From Methyloterricola oryzae (GTDB taxonomy: Bacteria > Pseudomonadota > Gammaproteobacteria > Methylococcales > Methylococcaceae), in the NCBI RefSeq assembly GCF_000934725.1, contig NZ_JYNS01000012.1, positions 62,001 through 126,000 on the forward strand: a DNA stretch of 64,000 bases. The letters run 5' to 3'. A model generated the notes under the pieces. It was not told the DNA's origin. It worked only from the letters and a program-made list of their open reading frames with translations, and ran no database searches. The position numbers were made by a program, and so were the translations under genes. The first letter of the stretch is position 1; the number at the start of each line of letters is the position of its first letter. This document shows positions 28,657 to 37,298 of the stretch, piece by piece.

Positions 28657-29553
28657 TCAGCCATTGCGGCTTCTCCGCTGCTCCGGCCCGCTGCCGGCTG
28701 GAGCCGTCAGGGTCCCATCCCGGTAATCCGCGAGGGCCTGCTCGATTTCTTGCCGTGTGTTCATCACAAACGGCCCATACTGAACCACGGGCTCGCCCAA
28801 GGGCTTACCCGCCAGCAGAAGAAAACGCGCCCCCACCTGCGAGGTATCCACCCGCACCTGCTCACCTGCCGAGAGCAGCCCCGCCGCGCGCATTGGTAGT
28901 TCCCGCCGGTCGTCACCAACCCATGCCTCGCCTTCATACAGATAGATGAAGGCATTGTGCTCCGGCTCCACCGGCGCCATGAACTGCCCGCCTGCGGGCA
29001 GGACGACGTCGAGGTACAGGGGATTGGTGCTGCCGCCCGAAATCGGGCCTTCCGCTATTCGCCCTTCTTGCATCAGTGTCCCTGCGATAACGCGCACCTT
29101 GCCGCCGCACTCGAGAGTCACTACGGGCACCTCACGGGCGGCGATATCGCGGTAGGCCGGCGGCCTCATCTTCTCCTTCGCCGGCAGGTTGATCCAGAGT
29201 TGAAAGCCACGCATACGGCCTTCCGTCTGCTGGGGCATTTCCGAATGCACGATGCCCCGTCCGGCCGTCATCCATTGCACGTCGCCAGGTCCCAGGTCGC
29301 CCCGGTGGCCCAGGTGGTCTTCGTGCCGCATATGTCCGTCGAGCATGTAGGTGACAGTCTCGAAGCCGCGGTGCGGATGGGCCGGAAAACCCCGCAGATA
29401 GTCCTGCGGGTCATCCGAGTAGAACTCGTCCAGCATCAGGAAGGGATCATGCCGCAGTGTCTGGGCATTGCCGAGACTGCGGCGCAGCTTGACGCCGGCG
29501 CCATCAGAGGCGGCAACGGAAGGGATGATCCGAGCAAGGGTACGTGTATTCAT
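28657..29553 (-). CDS. Pirin family protein
   Basis: A 298-residue bicupin. The metal site is visible as FPAHPHRGFETVTYMLDG and HEDHLGH in the first barrel with Glu in VHSEMPQ. PGDVQWMTAGRGIVHSE is the pirin signature. Bacterial pirins are either redox-linked regulators or quercetin 2,3-dioxygenases; the sequence does not decide. GGGAGAG precedes the ATG. It lies between yceI and the broken dioxygenase in the unit transcribed divergently from the LysR gene at 30893. Confidence 0.93.
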   Translation of the reverse strand: MNTRTLARIIPSVAASDGAGVKLRRSLGNAQTLRHDPFLMLDEFYSDDPQDYLRGFPAHPHRGFETVTYMLDGHMRHEDHLGHRGDLGPGDVQWMTAGRGIVHSEMPQQTEGRMRGFQLWINLPAKEKMRPPAYRDIAAREVPVVTLECGGKVRVIAGTLMQEGRIAEGPISGGSTNPLYLDVVLPAGGQFMAPVEPEHNAFIYLYEGEAWVGDDRRELPMRAAGLLSAGEQVRVDTSQVGARFLLLAGKPLGEPVVQYGPFVMNTRQEIEQALADYRDGTLTAPAGSGPEQRRSRNG

Positions 29554-29582
29554 GGCACTCTCCCAAGGTCCAAGGACCCTTT

Positions 29583-30143
29583 TCAGTCTTTATAGGCTTC
29601 CACCGGGACCAGCACCCGCACCGCGTCGCTGACGCCGGGTAGGTACTTGGACATGCCGAATTCGGAGCGTTTCAGCGTTGCCTCGATATCAGCCGCGCAC
29701 AACTCCTTGTGATTGATCGGGTGCGTGCCACAGGTGAAACGGAGGATCGAGACTTTCACCGGCCGAGCCACGCCGAGCAAGGTCAGCTCGCCCTCGGCGG
29801 ACACCGGGGTGTCGCCTTGGAATTGCAGACGCTCGGCGCGGTAGGTGATGGTCGGGAAGGACGCGACGTTGAAGAAATCTGGCGACTTCAAGTGCTCGTT
29901 CCATTTGGCCTGCCCCATGTCGATGGAATCCGCCTGGATGGTCCAGGTGACGGAACCGGTCCTTTTTTCCCAGTCCAAGTGAATGGTCCCGGCCGTCTGC
30001 TCAAAGCGGCCGCGTTGGGTCGAGAAACCCAGATGCCCGACCTCGAATACCGGAAGGGTATGATTGGGATCAATGGTATAGGTGTCGCCCCAGGCGGAAC
30101 CGGCGGCGAGCAGCAAAAAGGCGAAGCCAGCGACGACTTTCAT
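29583..30143 (-). CDS. YceI family periplasmic protein
   Basis: A 186-residue protein with a signal peptide (MKVVAGFAFLLLAAGSAWG) and the YceI lipocalin-like barrel: YTIDPNHTLPVFEVGHLGFS, SIDMGQAKWNEHLKSPDFF, FPTITYRAERL and a C-terminal RSEFGMSKYLPGVSDAV. YceI proteins bind polyprenoid lipids or quinones in the periplasm. GGAGTACATC precedes the ATG. It sits between azoR and the pirin gene, a grouping common in proteobacteria and usually linked to quinone or electrophile stress. Confidence 0.94.
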   Translation of the reverse strand: MKVVAGFAFLLLAAGSAWGDTYTIDPNHTLPVFEVGHLGFSTQRGRFEQTAGTIHLDWEKRTGSVTWTIQADSIDMGQAKWNEHLKSPDFFNVASFPTITYRAERLQFQGDTPVSAEGELTLLGVARPVKVSILRFTCGTHPINHKELCAADIEATLKRSEFGMSKYLPGVSDAVRVLVPVEAYKD

Positions 30144-30189
30144 GATGTACTCCGGGTTGGGTTGGTCAATCTGTGTAACAGCGATGCGC

Positions 30190-30792
30190 TCACGCGGCGA
30201 TCCTGGCGATCTCCGCCTCCGCCGCGGCCAGAGCGGCCTGCTGGGTGTCCGGACTCCGATTCAAGCCCTCGGCATAGATGAAATGGATATCGCGAAGGCC
30301 GATGAATCCCAGGAAGTCCCGCACATAGGCAGTCTGGGTATCCTTGTCGGTTCCTCGGTAGGCGCCGCCACGAGTCGCCAGCACGTGGACCGGCTTATTT
30401 CGCAGCAGCCCGACCGGGCCGTTTTCCGTATACCGGAACGTGATGCCGGCCCGCGCCACATGATCGAAATAAGCCTTCAGGATCGAAGACACGCCGAAGT
30501 TGTACATGGGCAGCCCGAGCACGATGTGGTCAGCGCGCTCCAACTCCTCGATCAGCGCATCGGAAAACGCGGCGATGGACTGCTGTTCCGCGCTGCGCGA
30601 TTCCGCCGGCGTCAACAGGGCCTGGAATCGCTCCGCCGTCAGATGGGGCACCGGTTTGCGGGCCAGATCGCGCAGAATGACCTGGCCTTGGGGATGCGTA
30701 CGGCGCCAGGCATCGACGAAACTTTGCGCCAGGAGCGAGGAATGGCCTTGTTCCGAAAACAGGCTGGTGTTGATTTGTAGCAGGGTTTGCAT
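30190..30792 (-). CDS. azoR: FMN-dependent NADH:quinone/azo reductase
   Basis: A 200-residue flavodoxin-like enzyme. FMN-binding and active-site segments LGLPMYNFGVSSILKAYFDH, TFRYTENGPVGLL and VLATRGGAYRGT are typical of AzoR, which reduces quinones and azo compounds by two electrons with NADH. GGAGGTTCATC before the ATG is a strong ribosome site. It is the first gene of the azoR-yceI-pirin-dioxygenase remnant unit and is divergent from the LysR gene across 100 bases, so it is the likely main target of that regulator. Confidence 0.94.
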   Translation of the reverse strand: MQTLLQINTSLFSEQGHSSLLAQSFVDAWRRTHPQGQVILRDLARKPVPHLTAERFQALLTPAESRSAEQQSIAAFSDALIEELERADHIVLGLPMYNFGVSSILKAYFDHVARAGITFRYTENGPVGLLRNKPVHVLATRGGAYRGTDKDTQTAYVRDFLGFIGLRDIHFIYAEGLNRSPDTQQAALAAAEAEIARIAA

Positions 30793-30892
30793 GATGAACC
30801 TCCGGGGTGTGTCGGTGGCAACATTTGACTATTGATTGGTTCGATAAAAAAGCAGAAACTTTCGTCTTATTAAATCTAATTCTTCGATCTTT
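30793..30892. promoter_or_regulatory. Divergent control region of azoR and the LysR gene
   Basis: This 100-base AT-rich gap carries both promoters. LysR regulators usually bind here; I can see AT-rich words such as TTTGACTATTGATTGG but no dyad clear enough to name as the operator. Confidence 0.5.
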
Positions 30893-31843
30893 ATGCAGAC
30901 CCTGCCCAAGATCACCCTGGACCAATGGCGCAGTCTCATCGCCGTCGTGGATGCCGGCGGATACGCCCAGGCTGCCGAGACCTTGCACAAAAGCCAGTCG
31001 ACGCTGACCTACGCGGTCCAGAAACTGGAAAGACTACTGGGTATCCAGGTCTTCCGGATACAGGGCCGGCGCGCGGTCCTCACGGAGGAAGGCCAGGTCC
31101 TATACCGACGGGGCAAGATCCTGCTGGATGAGGCGCTGCGCCTGGAGCGCACTGCCGCCAGCCTCTCCGCCGGCTGGGAGCCGGAGCTGCGCCTGGCGGT
31201 GGAAAACGTGTTCCCCACCTGGCTGCTGCTGGACTGTTTCGCCCGCTTTGCCGAGGAGCATTCCGATATTCGCATCGAACTGATCGAATCCGTGCTAGGC
31301 GGCACCGACGAAGCCCTGCTGGAAGGCCAGGTGGACCTTGCCATCGGCACCTCGGTGCCACCCGGCTTCGTCGGTGACGCGCTGATGCAGATGCGCTTCA
31401 TCGCGGCGGCCCATCCCGGGCATCCGCTGCATCGTCTGGGTCGCCCCCTGACCCTCGACGACCTGCGCCAGCACCGTCACCTGGTGGTCCGCGACACCGG
31501 CCGGGAACGCACGCGCACACCCGGCTGGCTCAACGAGCAACGCTTGACCGTGAGCCACAAAGCCACATCCATCCGCGCGGCCTGCATGGGTCTGGGCTTT
31601 GCCTGGTATGCGGAGGACAGCATTCGCGAGGAGATCGAAGCGGGCACATTGCGGCCCCTCCCCTTGCGTGAAGGCGCCGAGCGCTGGGCCAGCCTCTACC
31701 TGATCTTTGCCGACCGCGACAGCGCGGGTCCCGGCACTTTAACCCTGGCTCAGATCATCCGTGACGAGACGGAGAGGCGCTGCGGCGGCCCATCCAGGAC
31801 AGACGCAACGGAACCCCAAGCCGCATCTCGCGAAGCCGGATGA
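30893..31843 (+). CDS. LysR family transcriptional regulator
   Basis: A 316-residue regulator with an N-terminal winged helix-turn-helix (LDQWRSLIAVVDAGGYAQAAETLHKSQSTLTYAVQKLE) and a periplasmic-binding-type effector domain from about residue 90. It is divergent from azoR-yceI-pirin, the usual position for the regulator of that set; quinones or electrophilic aromatics are likely effectors by analogy. The start has no strong ribosome site. The last 25 residues (after ETERRCGG) look non-conserved. Confidence 0.92.
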   Translation: MQTLPKITLDQWRSLIAVVDAGGYAQAAETLHKSQSTLTYAVQKLERLLGIQVFRIQGRRAVLTEEGQVLYRRGKILLDEALRLERTAASLSAGWEPELRLAVENVFPTWLLLDCFARFAEEHSDIRIELIESVLGGTDEALLEGQVDLAIGTSVPPGFVGDALMQMRFIAAAHPGHPLHRLGRPLTLDDLRQHRHLVVRDTGRERTRTPGWLNEQRLTVSHKATSIRAACMGLGFAWYAEDSIREEIEAGTLRPLPLREGAERWASLYLIFADRDSAGPGTLTLAQIIRDETERRCGGPSRTDATEPQAASREAG

Positions 31844-31870
31844 GCACGTGCCGTGCGCCTCAGTAACGGA

Positions 31871-31919
31871 CGGAAAAAAACGCCCGGCAATCAAGGCTGC
31901 ATGCGATTGCCGAGCGTTT
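31871..31919 (-). terminator. Strong hairpin with a seven-U tail on the minus strand
   Basis: Stem 31878-31892 with 31905-31919 (AAACGC and CGGCAATC pair with their complements, one mismatch), loop 12 bases. On the minus strand it is followed directly by a run of T's (GCGTTTTTTTCC), a textbook terminator. On the plus strand, after the LysR gene, it has only TTTC, so it may end both directions but is stronger on the minus strand, where no protein gene lies upstream. Confidence 0.75.
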
Positions 31920-32100
31920 CAGCGACGATAGTGTCATCGTCAGAGGAGGAAACTGGTTTGCGGACCGGCTCGGCGGGGCTCTCCCCGCCGGTCGGCTCAG
32001 GTGCGGATTTACAGGTTCGGTTCCGCACGGACCATCTGTTTACGTTATCGCCTGGTGGCGCCCATCCTTGAGTTTCTCAGGCGCTTACCCTGTCTTTAGA
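31920..32100 (-). ncRNA. Candidate structured RNA ending at the 31871-31919 terminator
   Basis: Between the LysR stop and the tpm start the minus strand can fold into several perfect hairpins: GTGCGGA/TCCGCAC (32001-32007 with 32022-32028), CGGCGGGG/CCCCGCCG with a 4-base loop (31971-31978 with 31983-31990, alternative pairing GACCGGC/GCCGGTC) and GACGAT/ATCGTC (31924-31929 with 31936-31941). A strong minus-strand terminator follows. No convincing gene lies on this strand; a frame of about 60 codons exists but lacks a good start. I do not recognise a known RNA family. The structures could equally form on the plus strand as a leader of tpm. Confidence 0.35.
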
Positions 32101-32282
32101 CACTTTTTACCGTAATGACACAGCTTGCGCTGTAGCCAATTACCCGACCATTCATTTAACACTTCACTGCGGCGCGCCGGTTTCATCGGCCATACAATGG
32201 ACCAATTGCCGCGGACTGCAGGCCGCTATATGGCCGTCAGTTGATTTGGCAAATTCAATGATTAAAGTCGCACAGAATTCTC

Positions 32283-32942
32283 ATGGATCCTCAATTCTGG
32301 CTTGAATGCTGGAAACTTCACGAAATCGGCTTTCACCAGCCCCGATACAACGCCCTGCTGGTGGAACATTGGCCAAACCTTACCCGAGCAACTCCGCCGC
32401 GTCAGGTATTCGTGCCCCTGTGCGGCAAGACACTGGACATGCTCTGGCTGCGCGATCAAGGCGTCGGTGTGGTGGGTGTCGAACTCAGTTCTATCGCGGT
32501 TACCGATTTCTTTCAGGAGCAGGCGATTGCCTTCGAGATCGACCAGATGGCTGGACTACTGAGTTATCACAGTCATGGCCTTCAATTGCTGTGTGGTGAC
32601 TTCTTCCAGGTACAGCCGGATCATTTGCCCGAAGTGGACGCCGTGTACGACCGTGCGGCCCTGATTGCCCTGCCTTCAGACTTGCAGCAGCGCTATGTCG
32701 ACCACTTGCGCAAGATCGCGCCCGAACATGCTCCGATTCTGCTGATCACCCTGGAATACGACCCTGCCACCATGGAAGGTCCGCCGTTTTCCACGCCGGA
32801 AGCGAGGGTCAGGGAGTTGTTCGAAAGGACCCATGAAGTCACGCGGATCGCCACCCGCGACGTCCTGCCCGAGCATCCGGGCCTCGCGGCGAGAGGGCTT
32901 GCCATGCTGAATGAAAGTGCCTATGCGATACACCCCAAATGA
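32283..32942 (+). CDS. tpm: Thiopurine S-methyltransferase family protein
   Basis: A 219-residue SAM-dependent methyltransferase. The N-terminal WLECWKLHEIGFHQP, the motif I region VFVPLCGKTLDMLWLRDQG, VDAVYDRAALIALP and LLITLEYDP are diagnostic of bacterial TPMT. In bacteria these enzymes methylate selenium and tellurium compounds and confer tellurite tolerance. Length matches P. syringae TPMT (218). The gene stands alone between the candidate RNA region and the tRNA-Lys locus. Confidence 0.95.
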   Translation: MDPQFWLECWKLHEIGFHQPRYNALLVEHWPNLTRATPPRQVFVPLCGKTLDMLWLRDQGVGVVGVELSSIAVTDFFQEQAIAFEIDQMAGLLSYHSHGLQLLCGDFFQVQPDHLPEVDAVYDRAALIALPSDLQQRYVDHLRKIAPEHAPILLITLEYDPATMEGPPFSTPEARVRELFERTHEVTRIATRDVLPEHPGLAARGLAMLNESAYAIHPK

Positions 32943-33233
32943 CGCGAAACGGAGACGTGTTCAGCCACGGGCATTCCAGGCCGTGGATCCCTGTGGGCAG
33001 GACCACGAGGGGCTGAGCAGCGGATCAGAGCATGACGGAGGCACTGCCGGCTTGCGCGAAGCAAGCCCGCAGCGGCAACGGAAGCCCGTCAGTTTGCGTT
33101 GACGGGCATGGAGAAGTCCCGTTTGGATTTTTTTCCGCGTTTCCCTACCGGAATCAGAGTGGTAAGCAATGCATTGGGGCAAATGACCGGCTAAGAAATA
33201 GCATTCCGGAAGCAGTGAGTTAGCGCTTTTGGC
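32943..33233. other. Intergenic region after tpm
   Basis: Two hairpins lie here: CTTGC/GCAAG near 33051-33065 and GCCCGTCA/TGACGGGC at 33084-33091 with 33100-33107. A T-rich stretch occurs about 20 bases after the second, so it may end the tpm transcript, though not as a textbook terminator. No gene is seen. Confidence 0.4.
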
Positions 33234-33262
33234 TTGCGGTAACCCAGGAGTTTAATTATGAT
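33234..33262 (+). promoter_or_regulatory. Promoter of tRNA-Lys
   Basis: TTGCGG (33234-33239) and TATGAT (33257-33262) are 17 bases apart, a good sigma-70 pair, ending 10 bases before the mature tRNA 5' end. Confidence 0.7.
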
Positions 33263-33272
33263 TACGGGTCTG

Positions 33273-33348
33273 GGGTCGTTAGCTCAGTCGGTAGAGCACC
33301 GCACTTTTAATGCGATGGTCGTGCGTTCGAGTCGCACACGACCCACCA
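33273..33348 (+). tRNA. tRNA-Lys (anticodon TTT) with encoded CCA
   Basis: A 76-base cloverleaf. The acceptor stem GGGTCGT pairs with ACGACCC, the D loop has AGCTCAGTCGGTAGAGC, the anticodon loop CTTTTAA places TTT as anticodon, and the T arm has GTGCG-TTCGAGT-CGCAC. CCA is encoded at 33346-33348. A decayed integrase gene lies directly downstream. Confidence 0.97.
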
Positions 33349-33373
33349 TGATTTCAAACACTTAATCTCCATT

Positions 33374-33950
33374 CTACTCTCCTAAGCCTTCTGACCGTAG
33401 CCGATTCGTAGCCACGGACCTAAGGCCTTCCGTCATGCTCCTGGCGTATCCCGAGAGGTGTTCGCCGCTCATATGCGCGTAGCGCCTAACCATTTCGTCG
33501 AATTCCCATCAGCCAAGCTCCTGCAATACGTTAGGAGGCGTTCCGGCCTGTCCGTGCCATGAAGGCCAGGTATGCCTCAAATCGTATCAGCGGAAGTCCT
33601 GAATGCCCACCCGCTTCAATGCTTGCCGCCAAGCCATGGTGTTCCACCGTAAACGGCTTTCGCTTATATCTGAGAACGTGCATCTGACACTTGCCAAACT
33701 GACTACGGATGACGAATACACCCTTCACAGCGATGGCTTTACGGGCTTTCGCTTGATCTGGATGAATCCATACACAACGCCTCATCACATCAACCTGTGT
33801 CCATTCAAGGTACATCACATTCGCCCACCGAAGTCCTGGCTCCAGACTGAACCGAGCCATATCCGCCAGATGCAGTGGAAACTCGGCAAGGAGCCGTTCC
33901 GCCCCACCATGAGTTAGGAACCGAATACGCCGCTTGGGTACAGGTAGCAT
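33374..33950 (-). pseudogene. Decayed tyrosine recombinase (phage/island integrase)
   Basis: Read on the minus strand the sequence matches the catalytic half of tyrosine integrases: RFLTHGGAERLLAEFPLHLADMA, then a catalytic-Arg region (GLRWANVMYLEWTQVD, where family members have TGLR), HPDQAKARKAIAV, and after a frame break YDLRHTWPSWHGQAGTPP (the HxxR-type box, with a stop where Trp-His is expected), then VLQELG, a stop, and EMVRRYAHMSGEHL (the Tyr box). In-frame stops and at least one frameshift, plus loss of the middle, show it is dead. Its 3' end lies 26 bases from tRNA-Lys, the usual place for an integrase that inserted at the tRNA 3' end. Confidence 0.88.
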
Positions 33951-34148
33951 CCGCCCCCGGGGAGCCTGATCCAGTCAACCCCATTCCAGGGCCGCTCGAC
34001 TAAGAATCATCGGCGACGTAGCCGCGGTCTATCTGGCCAACCAGATTGCTTGAGGCGATCAGCATCTCGTCAGGTCTAGCTGGTCATTTCCCAAAATCCT
34101 TCGGCGCGCAGCGCCTCCGAAACCGCTCGGGAGCGTGGGCAGTTCGAT

Positions 34149-35564
34149 TCAGGCAAACAAGCGCATGAGGCGCCTGCGAAGCCAGGCGACGGGGTTTTCC
34201 GGCTCGTCCGATTCCAGCAAACCCTGTTCCCTTAGTCCCTGCTGACAGACCTGGATACGTTCCTGCCGCTTCATAACTTCCTCCGCTATTTCGCGCTCCA
34301 ACCCCGGATAGGTCTGCAGTAGTTTGTTGAATCCCTGACGTCCGATGACGAACAGCACGGTTTCACCAACCGCCCGCATCGTTGTCGGGTAAGGGATATT
34401 CAGCAATAAGGGGAGCTCGCCGAAGTAATCGCCCACCCCAAACGTGAAAAGGCGGCGGCTGATGCGTGCGTTTTCGAAGATGGCATCGACCGATCCCGCC
34501 AGCACAAGGCAAAACGCGTGTTCCATCGAGCCCTGCCTCACCAAGATTTCGCCCTGCGCCAGCGTTTTGCGATAGCCCAGTTCGATGAACTGGCGCAACT
34601 GCAGCTCATCAAACGACTGACAATAGGGCAATTCCTTGAGACGATGGAGCAGGCCACGCTCGCCACCGGCAGAATCCGGGAACCGAGTGTCAGCCCCGGT
34701 ATTCCCTGCTCTGGATAAACCAGCCGTCTGCCCTTGCAGCGATATACCGCTCTGGCGAAAGCCGTACTCGATGCTGAAGTTGAGTGAGCTCTTGATAGCG
34801 GCGGCCTGGTCGATGCCATCGACCCAAACTTGCAATTGGAACTCCAGCAAATCGGCGCCAAAGCGATCCAGCAACACCTTGGGCGCAGGCTCCGCGAGCA
34901 CATGCCTTTCGCGGTACGCAATATCCAGAAGCACTTCGGTCACCCAAACCGGATTGACGTCAGCCCGCACCTGAACGGGAAGATCGATCCTCCCCTGGCG
35001 ATTGGTGTAGCTCCAGTTCTCCATCAAGGCGTTCGTCAATTCGGAATTGGGCACAATGAGCTCCGAGCCGCGCAAGGTGCGGATCACCGTGGATCGAATC
35101 GCGATTTCCTGAATGAAGCCGATCTTGCCGTTGAATTCGACCAAGTCGCCCACCTTGAGCTTGCGTTCGCCAAGCAACATGATTCCGCTGATCAGATTCT
35201 TGGTCAGATCCTGCAGACCGAAACCAACCCCGACGCCCAGCCCGCCCAGAACCAGGGCCAGGCTGTCCAGATTGAGCCCGAGAGCCTGCAGCAGAAGTCC
35301 GCCTCCCAGCAAGCCGATGGCGAAGCCCATGAGGCTCGAAAGAACTTCGCGATTGCCCTCGCTCATTCCGAAGCGGGTCAGGATGCGGCGCTGCATGACC
35401 CGCTTTGAGGATTTCGCGGCCAAAACGACCACCGCAAACAGCAGGATCACTTCGAAAAGCCACGCCAGGCTCACAGCCTGAGATCCGAGCGTAAAGATCG
35501 GGTGCCTCACCCCGGCCACCAGGACGTGCCAAAGGGCTGAATTTTCTATGGTATTTACTTCCAT
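34149..35564 (-). CDS. MscS-type mechanosensitive channel with C-terminal cyclic-nucleotide-binding domain
   Basis: A 471-residue protein. Three membrane segments lie near 33-52, 74-95 and 99-131; the last is the pore helix with the Gly/Ala pattern LVLGGLGVGVGFGLQDLTKN followed by FNGKIGFIQEIAIRSTVI and IVPNSELTN of the MscS beta domain. From about 315 to 430 comes a cNMP-binding fold with the phosphate cassette DYFGELPLLLNIPYPTTMRA. It should be an inner-membrane channel opened by membrane tension and possibly tuned by a cyclic nucleotide. The GEL...TTMRA cassette keeps the Glu but has Met before the Arg region, so ligand binding should be tested. Nothing nearby hints at the signal. Confidence 0.9.
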   Translation of the reverse strand: MEVNTIENSALWHVLVAGVRHPIFTLGSQAVSLAWLFEVILLFAVVVLAAKSSKRVMQRRILTRFGMSEGNREVLSSLMGFAIGLLGGGLLLQALGLNLDSLALVLGGLGVGVGFGLQDLTKNLISGIMLLGERKLKVGDLVEFNGKIGFIQEIAIRSTVIRTLRGSELIVPNSELTNALMENWSYTNRQGRIDLPVQVRADVNPVWVTEVLLDIAYRERHVLAEPAPKVLLDRFGADLLEFQLQVWVDGIDQAAAIKSSLNFSIEYGFRQSGISLQGQTAGLSRAGNTGADTRFPDSAGGERGLLHRLKELPYCQSFDELQLRQFIELGYRKTLAQGEILVRQGSMEHAFCLVLAGSVDAIFENARISRRLFTFGVGDYFGELPLLLNIPYPTTMRAVGETVLFVIGRQGFNKLLQTYPGLEREIAEEVMKRQERIQVCQQGLREQGLLESDEPENPVAWLRRRLMRLFA

Positions 35565-35741
35565 TTGGCCGCATGATCCGCTGCAGGTCGTGAGGCGTCA
35601 AGCCATTCACGGCTCATCCGCCAAGCGTCCACCGAACTTTCCTGTAGCGCATCCTCAGGCAGATCGAATCCGGTGTCGAATTGGCCCAACTCCATTCGAC
35701 TAATGAGCAGATGGCAACCCGAACACAGTGTGGAGAACCCG

Positions 35742-36098
35742 ATGAAATATCTGTGTCTCGTCTACAGCGAAGAGGAAAAATTGCACACCCTGCCGGAAAG
35801 CCCTCAAGACATTGAATGTCTTGCCTATGCGCAATCCTTGCGTGAGAGCGGGCACTTGATCGGCGGTGAGGCCCTGGAGTCGGTACAAACGGCAACGACG
35901 GTGAGGCTCAGGAGTGGCAAGTTGTCCATCAACGATGGCCCCTTTGCCGAAACCAAGGAACAGTTGGCCGGATTCTATCTGATCGAAGCCCTCGATCTGG
36001 ACGAAGCCATCCGAATTGCCGCCGGGATTCCCCCAGCCCGTGTGGGCTGCGTTGAAATAAGGCCGGTACGCCGATTGAACGCCCCGAGCGAAGGATAA
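35742..36098 (+). CDS. DGPF (YCII-related) domain protein
   Basis: A 118-residue protein starting MKYLCLVYSEEEK with the family motif NDGPFAETKEQLAGFYLIEA and IEIRPV-type end (VEIRPVRRLN). The fold is a dimeric alpha/beta barrel of YciI type; the biochemical role is unknown, but these proteins are the usual companions of ECF42 sigma factors. The ATG at 35742 follows TGGAGAA. It opens a run of genes on the plus strand that ends with the ECF42-type sigma factor at 38200. Confidence 0.9.
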   Translation: MKYLCLVYSEEEKLHTLPESPQDIECLAYAQSLRESGHLIGGEALESVQTATTVRLRSGKLSINDGPFAETKEQLAGFYLIEALDLDEAIRIAAGIPPARVGCVEIRPVRRLNAPSEG

Positions 36099-36208
36099 GG
36101 TCGAACGCAATGCGTCCCAGCTGTCGATTTGGCTGGCGGTAAATCGACTACTTGTCGCGCGGCGCCGAGCCGCACACCATGACAACACGCAAATGCGAGG
36201 TTACTGCC

Positions 36209-36649
36209 ATGCGATTCATGATTCTGATCAAGGCCGATGAAAACACCGAAGCCGGGGTGATGCCAAGCGAGGCCATGCTGACGGAGATGGGCCGTTTCAA
36301 CGAGGAACTGGCAAAAGCCGGCATCATGCTCGGAGGCGACGGGCTTACACCCAGCAGCCGGGGCGCTCGCGTGTTGTTTACCGGCGACGGGCAAACCGTG
36401 GTTCCCGGGCCCTTTCGCGAAACCCGCCAATTGGTGTGCGGCTTCTGGCTCTGGGAGTGTCGGTCGCTTGAGGAAGCCATCGCTTGGGTCCGACGCTGTC
36501 CCAAGCCCTTGCTGGGTGATGCGGAAATCGAAATTCGTCCACTGTTCGAGATGGAGGATTTCGGCTCCGAACTTACGCCAGAACTTCGGGAACAAGAAGC
36601 GCGGCTGCGCGTCGCGGCGGAAGACCGGGCCAGGTCCCGGGGAAACTGA
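36209..36649 (+). CDS. DGPF (YCII-related) domain protein, second paralogue
   Basis: A 146-residue relative of the previous gene: MRFMILIKADENTEAG, LGGDGLTPSSRGARVLF, PGPFRETRQLVCGFWLW and IEIRPLFEMEDFG. The motif is PGPF instead of DGPF. The C-terminal tail after EDFG is charged and probably helical. I start at 36209, where MRFMILIK matches the family; the frame is open further upstream but without similarity. Confidence 0.88.
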   Translation: MRFMILIKADENTEAGVMPSEAMLTEMGRFNEELAKAGIMLGGDGLTPSSRGARVLFTGDGQTVVPGPFRETRQLVCGFWLWECRSLEEAIAWVRRCPKPLLGDAEIEIRPLFEMEDFGSELTPELREQEARLRVAAEDRARSRGN

Positions 36650-36758
36650 ATACCCAACTCAAAACTGCAGGAGGAATCTTATTGCATACCGGTTTCCGCT
36701 TCGGCGTGACGAAGCCTGAAAACCGTAAGCCAATCGAAACTGATAAGGGAGCAAACCC

Positions 36759-37286
36759 ATGATCGAATTTATGTCCATCCTCGCAATAGCCCTCGCCACC
36801 TTGCTCATCTATGCGGCCACCAAGCCCGACAGCTTCCGCATCGAACGCAGCACCCGGATAAAGGCGCCGGCCGATCGGATCTACGATCTGGTCAACGACC
36901 TCCACGCCTGGAGCCATTGGTCGCCCTGGGAAAAAAAGGATCCGGCCATGAAGCGAACATTCAGCCATGTCGCCAGCGGCATAGGTGCCAGCTATGCCTG
37001 GGAAGGTAATAAGCAGGTCGGCATGGGCCGCATGGAAATCATAGAGAGCTCGCGACCGACCAAGATCGCGATCCAACTGGACTTCTTCAAACCCATGAAA
37101 GCTCGCAACACGTCAGAATTCAGCTTCGACGAACAAGCCGGAGAGACTCGCGTCGTCTGGGCCATGTTCGGTCCCATGCCTTACCTTTCAAAAGTGATGA
37201 CCACCTTCTTCAGCATGGACAAGATGTGCGGAAAGGACTTCGAGGCGGGACTGGCGCAACTCAAATCCGTCGCCGAAATGCCATGA
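36759..37286 (+). CDS. SRPBCC (START-like) family protein
   Basis: A 175-residue protein with an N-terminal hydrophobic helix (about residues 1-20) and a helix-grip domain beginning IERSTRIKAPADRIYDLVNDLHAWSHW, the polyketide-cyclase-2 type start. Such domains bind hydrophobic ligands. AAGGGAGC precedes the ATG. It lies inside the DGPF/ECF42 cluster, where SRPBCC proteins often occur; the job is unknown. Confidence 0.9.
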   Translation: MIEFMSILAIALATLLIYAATKPDSFRIERSTRIKAPADRIYDLVNDLHAWSHWSPWEKKDPAMKRTFSHVASGIGASYAWEGNKQVGMGRMEIIESSRPTKIAIQLDFFKPMKARNTSEFSFDEQAGETRVVWAMFGPMPYLSKVMTTFFSMDKMCGKDFEAGLAQLKSVAEMP

Positions 37287-37298
37287 GGGAGCGATGAG

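Noticed and set aside
31853-32071. 72-residue plus-strand frame over the candidate RNA
   Set aside because: No ribosome site and no similarity; it runs through the terminator hairpin and GC-rich dyads, so RNA structure explains the region better.
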